7,341 nucleotides of DNA, from the NCBI GenBank assembly GCA_902783515.1, contig CACZRK010000044.1:1-7341 (forward strand), in the 5' to 3' direction. Shown one piece after another: positions 1-5,693 of the stretch (position 1 is its first letter; the number at the start of each line of letters is the position of its first letter). The notes beneath the pieces are model-generated. The model was not told where the DNA came from. It made no database searches and worked only from the letters and a program-made list of their open reading frames with translations. Source of the stretch: an uncultured Coriobacteriaceae bacterium. GTDB lineage: Bacteria; Actinomycetota; Coriobacteriia; Coriobacteriales; UMGS124. The position numbers and the translations under genes were made by a program.

Positions 1-1414
1 CAGAGACGGCCGCGTCAGCGGCGTCCGCCGCGTCGGCCGATCCCCGGCCCTCTCGACGTCCCCGGTCGCCCGAGCCGCCCGCGCGCTCGTCGGAGCCGGC
101 GCCCAGCGCGTCCGCGTCCGCCCTGCCCAGCACGAGCATCACGACGGTCACGAGGGCGACCATGAGGAGCGTCACGCCGGCCGGGGCGAGGAGCGCGCCC
201 GCGCCGAGCGTTGCGCTGGCGACGATGGCGAGCACGACGCCGACCCAGTCGCCGAGGTGCACCGCGATCCACCCGTACCCGTAGGCCTGTGTCGGGCTCA
301 CGTGGCCCGCCCCTGCGATAAGCGCGAAGTACATCTGCGTGAAGACGCAGAACATGAGCCGCGCGGCGATCGAGGTCGCCTCGGACACGACGAGGCCGGC
401 GGCGCCCGGCAGCCAGACGAGGCAGCCGAGCCCCGCGAGGAGCAGCGGGCACATCCAGCGGAACAGGTACGCGGCCGTCACGCTGCGGGGATGCGACGTC
501 GCCATGAGCGCGACGACCACCGTCAGCAGACCGCCGGACACGAGGCCGGCCGTGATGGCGGCCGGCGGCAGGTCGGCCGGCTGCGCGGCGCCCATCACGC
601 ACACGACGACGCAGCAGGCGAGGACGCCCAGGTTCGCGCGCCACGTCACGCGCAGGGCGCCGACCGGCGACTGGGCCGCGCGGCGATGCTCGTCGCGCAG
701 GTGCGGCAGGTCAAGGTCGGACGGGACGCGGGGCGCGCCATCGCCGTCCGCCTCCGCGGCGTCCGCGCGCGAGGCCCACAGCGCGAGGCCGCAGATGAGC
801 GGGAACGACGTGACCATCGCGAGGCTGACCCAGCCTGACGTGCTCGTGACGAGCAGGATCAGGGCGACGGCGAGCACGCCGGAGACGGGTGCGAGCACCT
901 CGACCTCGTCTCGGTTCAGCGCGGCGTACAGGTCGCCCCACATGACCCACAGGATGCCGCTGCCGACGCCCGTCGCGATCGCGCCGACGCCGAAGGCGAC
1001 CGTGGTGACCAGCGGGCACGCGACGGGCGCGAGGTACATGAGCGGCGTGCCCGCCGCGCACAGGACGGGCGCGGCGATGTCGAGCGCCGGATGCGTGGAG
1101 GGGGCGCCCAGGCGCCGCTCGGCGCGCACGACGGCCGCGATGGTGAGGATCGCGGCGAGGAGCGGGAAGGAGGCGAAGTACAGCTGGCTCGCCAGCCCGC
1201 CGTGGCCGACCCGGTCCGTCGGCGCACCGCCCGCATAGCCGCCGACGGCGCTCACGTAGAACGTGCAGAAGACCCAGGCGAGCAGAAAGTCCCAGCCCAC
1301 ATGTCGCGGGGTGATGCCGCGCCAGATGTCCGCGACGGCCGTCCCCAGTGCACCGACGGCACGCTGCCGCCCGCCCGTCGGCGTCGGATCGCTGTGTGCG
1401 CGTGCGTCCCCCAT
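1..1414 (-). CDS. Polytopic membrane protein, probable sensor half of a membrane LuxR-type regulator (partial, C-terminus outside window)
   Basis: An uninterrupted minus-strand frame runs from ATG at 1414 to the left edge, giving 471 residues with no stop. It is the only ATG after an in-frame TAG 16 codons upstream, and GAGG lies 8 bases before it. About ten to twelve hydrophobic segments are visible, roughly at residues 42-58, 78-96, 112-130, 133-150, 152-165, 175-190, 195-212, 261-275, 285-305, 322-340, 352-368, 388-408 and 411-429. A hydrophilic loop lies at about 214-255. The segment ILWVMWGDLYA (154-164) matches in kind and place the ILLWSELYA of the complete regulator at the right end of the window, so the two are probably homologues. 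From residue 430 the chain becomes an Arg/Gly/Asp linker ending in repeated DAA. A LuxR helix-turn-helix is expected beyond the edge but is not seen. It is transcribed divergently from the phosphoesterase gene, a likely target. A plain membrane protein without a DNA-binding domain remains possible. Confidence 0.78.
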   Translation of the reverse strand, partial: MGDARAHSDPTPTGGRQRAVGALGTAVADIWRGITPRHVGWDFLLAWVFCTFYVSAVGGYAGGAPTDRVGHGGLASQLYFASFPLLAAILTIAAVVRAERRLGAPSTHPALDIAAPVLCAAGTPLMYLAPVACPLVTTVAFGVGAIATGVGSGILWVMWGDLYAALNRDEVEVLAPVSGVLAVALILLVTSTSGWVSLAMVTSFPLICGLALWASRADAAEADGDGAPRVPSDLDLPHLRDEHRRAAQSPVGALRVTWRANLGVLACCVVVCVMGAAQPADLPPAAITAGLVSGGLLTVVVALMATSHPRSVTAAYLFRWMCPLLLAGLGCLVWLPGAAGLVVSEATSIAARLMFCVFTQMYFALIAGAGHVSPTQAYGYGWIAVHLGDWVGVVLAIVASATLGAGALLAPAGVTLLMVALVTVVMLVLGRADADALGAGSDERAGGSGDRGRREGRGSADAADAADAAVS

Positions 1415-1567
1415 GGCGCCTGCCTCGACCTCCCCTGTCGTCGCGTGGCAACGGTGATCCTAGCATGAAGCGGGGCCGGATGGTGGCAGGTGGGTGGCTG
1501 ACGCGGCGGAAGCGGACACGTCGGAGCCCCCATCGCTAGTGCCGCATTGCTTGCAATCGTAATGTAT

Positions 1568-1596
1568 ATATTAGTCCTCTGTAATGAATTAATCAG
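1568..1596 (-). promoter_or_regulatory. Candidate promoter for the left membrane regulator gene
   Basis: Read on the minus strand, CTGATT (1596-1591) and TAATAT (1573-1568) are separated by 17 bases. They match the -35 and -10 consensus at 3 and 4 of 6 positions. Transcription would begin near 1561 and give a leader of about 147 bases. The match is weak and rests mainly on the A+T-rich setting and correct spacing. Confidence 0.28.
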
Positions 1597-1616
1597 TATA
1601 GATATGTCATTATCAT
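1589..1616 (+). promoter_or_regulatory. Candidate promoter for the phosphoesterase gene
   Basis: TATCAT at 1611-1616 matches the -10 consensus at 5 of 6 positions. The best upstream hexamer at a usable distance is TTAATC (1589-1594, spacer 16), with only 3 of 6 matches. The start would fall near 1623 and leave a leader of about 164 bases. The -10 box lies inside the 1604-1621 palindrome, so a protein bound there would be expected to block this promoter. Confidence 0.28.
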
Positions 1617-1621
1617 GACAT
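1604..1621. promoter_or_regulatory. Perfect 7-bp inverted repeat, candidate operator
   Basis: ATGTCAT and ATGACAT are exact reverse complements separated by TATC. The 18-bp dyad sits in the A+T-rich divergent promoter region. It overlaps the proposed plus-strand -10 box and is centred about 50 bases upstream of the proposed minus-strand start. The symmetry is certain; the operator role is inferred. Confidence 0.4.
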
Positions 1622-1676
1622 CAGAATTACCTGTTACTTGCGAATTCCTGAGGTTCTCCCCCTAGCATCATCGTCG

Positions 1677-1732
1677 GTCGCGCGCAGGGGGCCCGGTCGG
1701 AAGCTCGGTGCCCCGCCCAGGCCGCGCGCGAC
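1677..1732 (+). other. Predicted long hairpin in the phosphoesterase leader
   Basis: GTCGCGCGC at 1677-1685 pairs exactly with GCGCGCGAC at 1724-1732. Inside it GGGGC (1688-1692) can pair with GCCCC (1710-1714), and CCG (1693-1695) with CGG (1706-1708), making one extended stem. It lies about 40 bases upstream of the ribosome-binding site and has no U-tract after it. It is therefore not an obvious terminator and may affect mRNA stability or translation. I recognise no known riboswitch class. Confidence 0.4.
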
Positions 1733-1743
1733 GGATCCTGACG

Positions 1744-1767
1744 CGCTGACGATTGCGCTGACGATTG
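1744..1767 (+). repeat. Perfect 12-bp tandem duplication before the phosphoesterase start
   Basis: CGCTGACGATTG occurs twice in direct succession, at 1744-1755 and 1756-1767, with no mismatch. The second copy ends 4 bases before the ribosome-binding site AGAGGGGA (1771-1778). It may be a recent duplication, or a paired half-site that affects leader function. Confidence 0.85.
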
Positions 1768-1786
1768 GGGAGAGGGGAACTGACGC

Positions 1787-3529
1787 ATGGACATGCACGT
1801 TGTTGACGAGGAGACGCGGGCGCTGTGCGAGGCGTACGACGAGGGGAGGTTCCCCATCGGCAGGCGCGCGTTCCTCGCGCTCGCCGCGGCCTCGGGCGTG
1901 AGCGCTCTGGGCGGCGCCCTGCTCGCGCCTGACGCCGCGCGCGTCGCGTACGCCGCTGATGGCGAGAAGGCCGCCTCCCGCGCCGCCGACGCGGCCGCGG
2001 GCGACGAGGTGCCCGCCGCTGGCCTCGCCACGCTCACCGGCGACAAGGTGCGCTTCACGGTGCAGAGCGACGTCCACGTAGGGTCGGGCAGCAACTTCCA
2101 CTCGCGCGAGAAGATCGCCCACGCGTTCGCGACGCTGTACGGCATCGCCGACGCCTACGAGGCGCACTTCATCGTTGGCGACACCGTGGATCGCGCCAAC
2201 GACGCCGAGTTCGCCGAGCTCGTCGAGCTGCTCAACGCCAACGCGCGCTGCCCGCTCGGCATCACGATGGGCAACCACGAGTACTACCTGCACGGCGGTG
2301 ACGGCGAGGCGGCCCGCGCCGCGTTCAGCGAGAACGTGCTCGCCAAGCTGGAGGTGCCCGGCTCGTTCCAGGCGCCCGGCGCGTCTGCTGACGGCCAGAC
2401 CGACTTTGACGTCCAGATCGGCGACGCGGGCGACGGCACCGGCTATCACGTCATCGGCGTCTCCGCGCACAGCGAGGGCAACGAGTACTACGAGTACTAC
2501 GGCGACCGCAAGGACTGGATCCGCGAGCGCCTCGCCAAGGACGCCGCCGAGGGCGCCGACAAGCCCATCTTCATGCTGATGCACCACCCCTTCGCCGAGA
2601 CGGTCCGCCGCTCCTCGACGCAGGGCTCCTGCGCCGAGTTCGGCGACGACCCCACCGTCCCCTCGGTCGACGAGCGCTCCTTCTACGACGAGCTGTGCGA
2701 GTCGTACCCGCAGCTCATCTGCTTCTCCGGCCACACGCACACCCCTCTGCAGGACCCGCAGTCCATCTACCAGGGCGAGGGCGTCACGGTCGCGCAGACG
2801 GCGACGTTCGCGCGCGGCTACTACGAGGCCGACTGGGGCGTCGACGACGGCGGCGCCAAGGTTGGCGACGCGACGCCCGCCGGCGGCAGCGACGCGAGCG
2901 AGGCCCTGCTCGTCGAGGTCGACCGCGCGACCAACGAGGTCACCATCACCCGCATCGACTTCCGCGGTGCCGGCCGCGTCGTCGGCACGCCGTGGGTCAT
3001 CGACCCCACCGCGCCCGTCGATTCGCAGCCCTACCGCCTGGCCGACCGCAAGGCGCGCGCCAAGGACCCGATCGTCGAGAAGGCCGCAGGCGCCAAGAAG
3101 GCCGCGAGCGCCGCTGCCGACGATGGCGCGGCGGACGCCGTGGCGCTGACCTTCTACACGAGCCGCTCCGTGAGCGCGTACGGTGACGGCGTCAGCGCGT
3201 ACTTCTCGCTGCGCGCCGACGCGGTGCACCCCGACACGACGGGCGTGGAGGACGACCAGGTCGTGTCCTATCGCGTGCAGGTGGCCAAGGCGGACCCGAG
3301 CGGCGCCCCCTCAACCCCGTTCTACGACACGCGGTTCATCTCCGACTACTACAAGGTCCCGCAGGACCAGGCGCCGACCTTCGTGCGCCAGCTCTTCGGC
3401 ATCTCCCTGACATCGGGGACCGACTACGTCATGACGGTCAGCGCGATCACGGCGTTCGGCCGCGAGGCCAAGGTCGGCACCCTCGCGTTCACGAGCGACG
3501 CGACCGTGACCGCGCCGGCGAGCAAATAG
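1787..3529 (+). CDS. Tat-exported calcineurin-like metallophosphoesterase with fibronectin-III-like C-terminus
   Basis: This 580-residue protein is predicted to hydrolyse phosphate esters outside the cytoplasmic membrane. Its substrate is unknown. A twin-arginine signal, GRRAFLAL with arginines 26-27, follows an acidic N-terminal extension of about 24 residues; a cleavage site is plausible after AYA (54-56). The binuclear-metal motifs occur in order: SDVH (Asp95, His97), GD (Asp132), GNHE (Asn163, His164), MHHP (His266-His267) and GHTH (His316, His318). The set is complete, so activity is expected. An Ala/Lys/Asp-rich linker at about 428-450 leads to a domain at about 452-575 with fibronectin-III-like strands, including SYRVQV and TDYVMTVSAITAFGRE, perhaps for binding a surface or substrate. 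The start is supported by AGAGGGGA 8 bases upstream. The gene diverges from the left membrane regulator, its likely controller, and converges on the flavoenzyme gene. Nucleotidase, phosphodiesterase and purple-acid-phosphatase-like roles are all open. Confidence 0.93.
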   Translation: MDMHVVDEETRALCEAYDEGRFPIGRRAFLALAAASGVSALGGALLAPDAARVAYAADGEKAASRAADAAAGDEVPAAGLATLTGDKVRFTVQSDVHVGSGSNFHSREKIAHAFATLYGIADAYEAHFIVGDTVDRANDAEFAELVELLNANARCPLGITMGNHEYYLHGGDGEAARAAFSENVLAKLEVPGSFQAPGASADGQTDFDVQIGDAGDGTGYHVIGVSAHSEGNEYYEYYGDRKDWIRERLAKDAAEGADKPIFMLMHHPFAETVRRSSTQGSCAEFGDDPTVPSVDERSFYDELCESYPQLICFSGHTHTPLQDPQSIYQGEGVTVAQTATFARGYYEADWGVDDGGAKVGDATPAGGSDASEALLVEVDRATNEVTITRIDFRGAGRVVGTPWVIDPTAPVDSQPYRLADRKARAKDPIVEKAAGAKKAASAAADDGAADAVALTFYTSRSVSAYGDGVSAYFSLRADAVHPDTTGVEDDQVVSYRVQVAKADPSGAPSTPFYDTRFISDYYKVPQDQAPTFVRQLFGISLTSGTDYVMTVSAITAFGREAKVGTLAFTSDATVTAPASK

Positions 3530-3534
3530 CGTCG

Positions 3535-3594
3535 GCGGGCAGGTGACCGGCGTCGTCCGCAGGCAGGCGGCCAGTGCCCGCGGGCAGGTGACCG
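3535..3594 (+). repeat. Pair of 15-bp direct repeats after the phosphoesterase gene
   Basis: GCGGGCAGGTGACCG occurs at 3535-3549 and again at 3580-3594, exactly 45 bases apart. A partial GCAGGCAGGCGG lies between them, and the second copy overlaps the perfect palindrome GCCCGCGGGC (3576-3585). The repeats lie in the 3' untranslated region of the phosphoesterase mRNA. No function is evident. Confidence 0.8.
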
Positions 3595-3599
3595 TCGCC

Positions 3600-3620
3600 C
3601 CCCGGGGCGTGACGCCGGGG
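3600..3620 (+). other. Short G+C hairpin downstream of the phosphoesterase gene
   Basis: CCCCGG (3600-3605) can pair with CCGGGG (3615-3620) around a 9-base loop, or GGCG with CGCC in a smaller alternative. No T-tract follows, so it is not a standard intrinsic terminator. It may protect the 3' end of the plus-strand mRNA. Confidence 0.3.
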
Positions 3621-3626
3621 ACGACG

Positions 3627-3673
3627 AAAAATGGGGTGCCCGCACGCGCCTCGTCGACGCGTGCGGGCACCCC
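3627..3673 (-). terminator. Intrinsic terminator of the flavoenzyme gene, between convergent genes
   Basis: Sixteen bases at 3633-3648 (GGGGTGCCCGCACGCG) are the perfect reverse complement of 3658-3673, with a 9-base loop. On the minus strand the stem is followed by ATTTTT (3632-3627), the classic hairpin-plus-U-tract arrangement. It starts 28 bases after the flavoenzyme stop codon. Plus-strand transcripts from the phosphoesterase gene also meet the hairpin, but no U-tract follows in that direction, so any stop there would be weaker or Rho-dependent. Confidence 0.9.
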
Positions 3674-3701
3674 GCGCTCACGACTGTCTCGACGTCGGCG
3701 C

Positions 3702-5321
3702 CTACAGCGCGGCGACGTACTTCCCGCACATGTAGCCGGCGGTGTAGCAGCGGCCCAGCGACAGGCCGTAGACCTTCAGCGGGTAGTCGACGCCGCCGTA
3801 GAAGTTGCCGGCGCAGTTGCCGATCGCGTACAGGCCGGGGATCGGATCGCCCTCGGGGGTCAGGCACTGGTTGTTCACGTCCACGTCCACGCCGGAGACG
3901 AGCGCGGAGATGCGCACGTGACGGTGGATGCCGTAGAACGGCGGTGTCTTGACCGGCGCCAGGTACTCGGCGGGCTTGCCGAAGTCCTCGTCGGCGCCCT
4001 TCTCGCACAGCTCGTTGTAGCGGTCGACGGTGGCCTTGAGCGCCTCGGGGTCGATCTCGAGCTTCTCGGCGAGCTCCTCGATGGTGTCGGCGACGTACGT
4101 GCCGATGAGGCCGGGGTACACGCCCTCCTTGTCGCCGTCCACCTCGGGCTCCCAGTTCACCATGGCGTCGGGGTTGACGAGCTTGCCGGGCCAGTCGGCG
4201 GCCGCGGTCATGTAGTCGGCGTCAAAGATCTGCGAGTACCAGCCGCAGTCCTGCGGGCCGCGCAGGTAGTTGTTCATGATGGACATCGGCGTGGTCTCGT
4301 TGCAGAAGCGCGAGCCGTCGTCCTTCACCGCGAGGAACGGCATGTCGCACATGCTCGCGGGGCCGGCGTCAAAGTCGTGGAGCATCTTCGTGTGGTTCAG
4401 GTCCTCCATCTTGCCGCCCGCCCACACGATCATGCGCTGGCCGTCGCCGGTCTTGTTGAACTGCTTGCGCTCCATGTTGCGCAGGTCGGGCAGGTAGTAC
4501 TCGCACATGTCGGTGTTGTTCTGGTAGTCGCCGGTCGCGACGATGACGCCCTTCTTGGCGTTGAACTGGATGTGCTTCCCGTCGGCGTCCTGCCCGATCA
4601 CGCCGGTGACGCCGCCCTCCTCGGCGCTGCCGACCAGCTGGACGGCGGGCGTGCTGTAGAAGATCTCGACGCCCTCGGCCTCGGCCTCCTTGGCCAGGGC
4701 GATCACGCCGTCGCCGGTGTTGTAGGGCTTCGGGCCGAAGAACGACGTCACGTAGTGCAGCTCGTAGCCGTTCACGTTGACGATGCCCTTCTGCTGCTGG
4801 TCGCCCTGGTCCACGACCTGCGCGCCCTGCTTCTCGGCCTTGGCGATCATCCACTTGACCGCCTCGCCGGAGTTGTACGCCCAGTTGCGCAGCAGCTCGC
4901 GCTTCGGGCGGTAGCCGTTCTCGGCGATCTCGGTGGAGATCAGCGCCTCGACGCCGGCGGGGTCGGACGCGTCGAGGTCGATGCCGCTGCCCGTGTTGCC
5001 CTGGCTGATGGCCGTCTCCTCCTTCTGCAGCAGGGCGACCTTCGCGCCGGCGTCGTTGGCGGAGAGCGCCGCGCACACGCCGGCCGCGCCGGCGCCGATG
5101 ACGACGACGTCATAGTCCTTGGTCTCGGCGACGTCGGTGATCGGGTCGGGCTTGACGAAGAACGAGGGCGTCGCGGCCGGGGTCTCGGCCGTAAACGACG
5201 GGCCCTCCTTCGCCATCGCCTGCGTGCCGGCGACGCCGGCCGCGGCGACGGCGCCCGCGGCGATGCCGGCCGTCTTGACGAAGCCACGACGAGAGACGCT
5301 GGTGGAAGTGCGCATGCTCAT
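3702..5321 (-). CDS. Tat-exported FAD-dependent oxidoreductase (fumarate reductase/3-ketosteroid dehydrogenase superfamily), substrate unknown
   Basis: The 539-residue protein is a flavoenzyme predicted to act outside the cytoplasmic membrane. The signal is VSRRGFVKTAG (arginines 11-12), with likely cleavage after AMA (35-37). The FAD-binding fold opens at DVVVIGAGAAG (71-81). QGNTGSG (107-113), VIVATGDY (259-266), TGDG (291-294) and GLYAIGNCAG (496-505) are typical of the FAD_binding_2 family. The position usually Glu, after the second strand, is Gln99 in ALLQK. No CXXCH haem motif or covalent-FMN domain is present, so electrons must come from a separate donor. The fumarate-reductase acid-base Arg is not seen after RFCNE (338-342), nor is the usual HHTMGG-type substrate motif. 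The C-terminal GGVDYPLKVYGLSLGR (509-524) recalls ketosteroid dehydrogenases. The start has AAGGGGAGG 4 bases before ATG 5321; ATG 5315, two codons later, is equally possible. It diverges from the right LuxR regulator, its likely controller. Confidence 0.93.
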   Translation of the reverse strand: MSMRTSTSVSRRGFVKTAGIAAGAVAAAGVAGTQAMAKEGPSFTAETPAATPSFFVKPDPITDVAETKDYDVVVIGAGAAGVCAALSANDAGAKVALLQKEETAISQGNTGSGIDLDASDPAGVEALISTEIAENGYRPKRELLRNWAYNSGEAVKWMIAKAEKQGAQVVDQGDQQQKGIVNVNGYELHYVTSFFGPKPYNTGDGVIALAKEAEAEGVEIFYSTPAVQLVGSAEEGGVTGVIGQDADGKHIQFNAKKGVIVATGDYQNNTDMCEYYLPDLRNMERKQFNKTGDGQRMIVWAGGKMEDLNHTKMLHDFDAGPASMCDMPFLAVKDDGSRFCNETTPMSIMNNYLRGPQDCGWYSQIFDADYMTAAADWPGKLVNPDAMVNWEPEVDGDKEGVYPGLIGTYVADTIEELAEKLEIDPEALKATVDRYNELCEKGADEDFGKPAEYLAPVKTPPFYGIHRHVRISALVSGVDVDVNNQCLTPEGDPIPGLYAIGNCAGNFYGGVDYPLKVYGLSLGRCYTAGYMCGKYVAAL

Positions 5322-5378
5322 GGATCCTCCCCTTGTCCGGTTCCCTGACCGCCGGCGCGAGCCCGACGCGTGCCTGGC

Positions 5379-5407
5379 GTGCGTGGCGCCGTGTGTGCGT
5401 GGCGCCG
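5379..5407 (-). repeat. 13-bp direct repeats in the flavoenzyme leader
   Basis: GTGCGTGGCGCCG (plus strand) occurs at 5379-5391 and 5395-5407, a 16-base period with a 3-base gap. Each copy contains the self-complementary GGCGCC, so the two can also form a 6-bp stem around a 10-base loop in the mRNA. The pair lies between the proposed transcription start near 5422 and the flavoenzyme start codon. It could be a paired protein site or an RNA structure. Confidence 0.7.
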
Positions 5408-5428
5408 GCGGATCTGATCGACGCCCTG

Positions 5429-5458
5429 AATCTACGGAGGGCCGGCGGGTTGCGGCAA
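5429..5458 (-). promoter_or_regulatory. Candidate promoter of the flavoenzyme gene
   Basis: On the minus strand TTGCCG (5458-5453) and TAGATT (5434-5429) are 18 bases apart, each matching consensus at 4 of 6 positions. The start would be near 5422 with a leader of about 100 bases. The weak -35 box fits a promoter that needs an activator, and the operator-like repeats lie directly upstream. Confidence 0.42.
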
Positions 5459-5464
5459 TAGGGT

Positions 5465-5498
5465 GGGGCATAACCCGGCGGTTCGGGCAATTAACCCC
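5465..5498. promoter_or_regulatory. Pair of operator-like repeats between divergent promoters
   Basis: GGGGCATAACCC (5465-5476) and GGGCAATTAACCCC (5485-5498) share GGGCA...TAACCC and have partial dyad symmetry of the form GGG-N-CCC. Their centres are about 20 bases apart, near two helical turns. A degenerate third GGCAAT (5454-5459) overlaps the minus-strand -35 box. Relative to the proposed starts, the two sites lie at about -49 and -69 for the flavoenzyme, and about -54 and -74 for the regulator. These are usual activator positions for both genes. Binding by the neighbouring LuxR-type regulator is inferred. Confidence 0.45.
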
Positions 5499-5509
5499 TC
5501 GCCTCGTGC

Positions 5510-5538
5510 GTCACCCCCTGGCGTCGGCGGCATATAAT
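5510..5538 (+). promoter_or_regulatory. Promoter of the right membrane LuxR regulator
   Basis: A perfect -10 hexamer TATAAT lies at 5533-5538 in otherwise G+C-rich DNA. The -35 region 17 bases upstream is GTCACC (5510-5515), only 3 of 6 matches. Transcription would begin near 5545. That leaves ATG 5556 only about 11 bases from the start with no ribosome-binding site, which argues for translation beginning further downstream. Confidence 0.6.
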
Positions 5539-5545
5539 CAAAGTT

Positions 5546-5693
5546 TCTGGCATGCATGGGGGACTGGCGCGCCGAGGTCGGCGATCGCCGGGGTCTGCCG
5601 GCGGCGCGCTGGGCGGGCGAGGAGGTCGGGCGCGCGCCGCCTGGGCGCCGGGTGCGAGGGGGGGGATGTCGCGTGGCGAGAGGGTCTGCGGCG
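5546..5693 (+). other. G+C-rich leader of the right regulator gene with palindromes and a G8 tract
   Basis: About 150 bases separate the predicted transcription start from ATG 5694. The leader holds the palindromes CATGCATG (5551-5558), GGCGCGCC (5566-5573) and CGGCGATCGCCG (5579-5590), and eight consecutive G at 5658-5665. The G tract ends in an out-of-frame ATG (5666) that opens a 15-codon reading frame, closing with TGA at 5711-5713 inside the regulator gene. The frame upstream of 5694 is open back to 5556, but its translation is Arg/Gly-rich and unlike the folded protein. It may be leader, not coding sequence. Confidence 0.45.

Larger units (their letters stand above)
1541..1650. promoter_or_regulatory. 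A+T-rich divergent promoter/operator island
   Basis: About 110 bases of strongly A+T-rich DNA lie in an otherwise about 70% G+C window, between the divergent membrane protein and phosphoesterase genes. The island holds several hexamers resembling -10 boxes on both strands, a short dyad ATTGC-TT-GCAAT at 1546-1557, and the 18-bp palindrome described separately. This composition fits the divergent promoters of the two genes and possibly binding by a nucleoid-associated silencer. The bases from 1415 to 1540 are G+C-rich, and I see nothing in them beyond the leader of the minus-strand gene. Confidence 0.55.

Noticed and set aside
711..1466. Arg-rich minus-strand frame, and plus-strand frames around 257-1238
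   Set aside because: They overlap the open-ended membrane protein frame, which has regular hydrophobic segments. The alternatives are Arg/Ala/Gly-rich without structure.
1634..3229. A 531-codon minus-strand open frame across the phosphoesterase gene
   Set aside because: It is antisense to a gene with a complete metallophosphoesterase motif set. The composition is that of a shadow frame.
3543..5348. A 601-codon plus-strand open frame antisense to the flavoenzyme gene
   Set aside because: It mirrors the real gene, whose FAD and Tat motifs are unambiguous. The translation is repetitive Val/Ala/Leu/Arg/Asp text with no domain, typical of antisense frames in high-G+C DNA.
5322..5471. Extension of the flavoenzyme 50 codons upstream to 5471
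   Set aside because: The extension is Arg/Ser/Pro-rich, would place the Tat signal deep inside the protein, crosses the predicted promoter, and ignores AAGGGGAGG directly before ATG 5321.
5556..5693. Regulator start at ATG 5556
   Set aside because: It would leave a leader of about 11 bases with no ribosome-binding site after the TATAAT box. The added residues are Gly/Arg-rich and unlike an N-terminus of this family. It is not fully excluded if initiation is near-leaderless.
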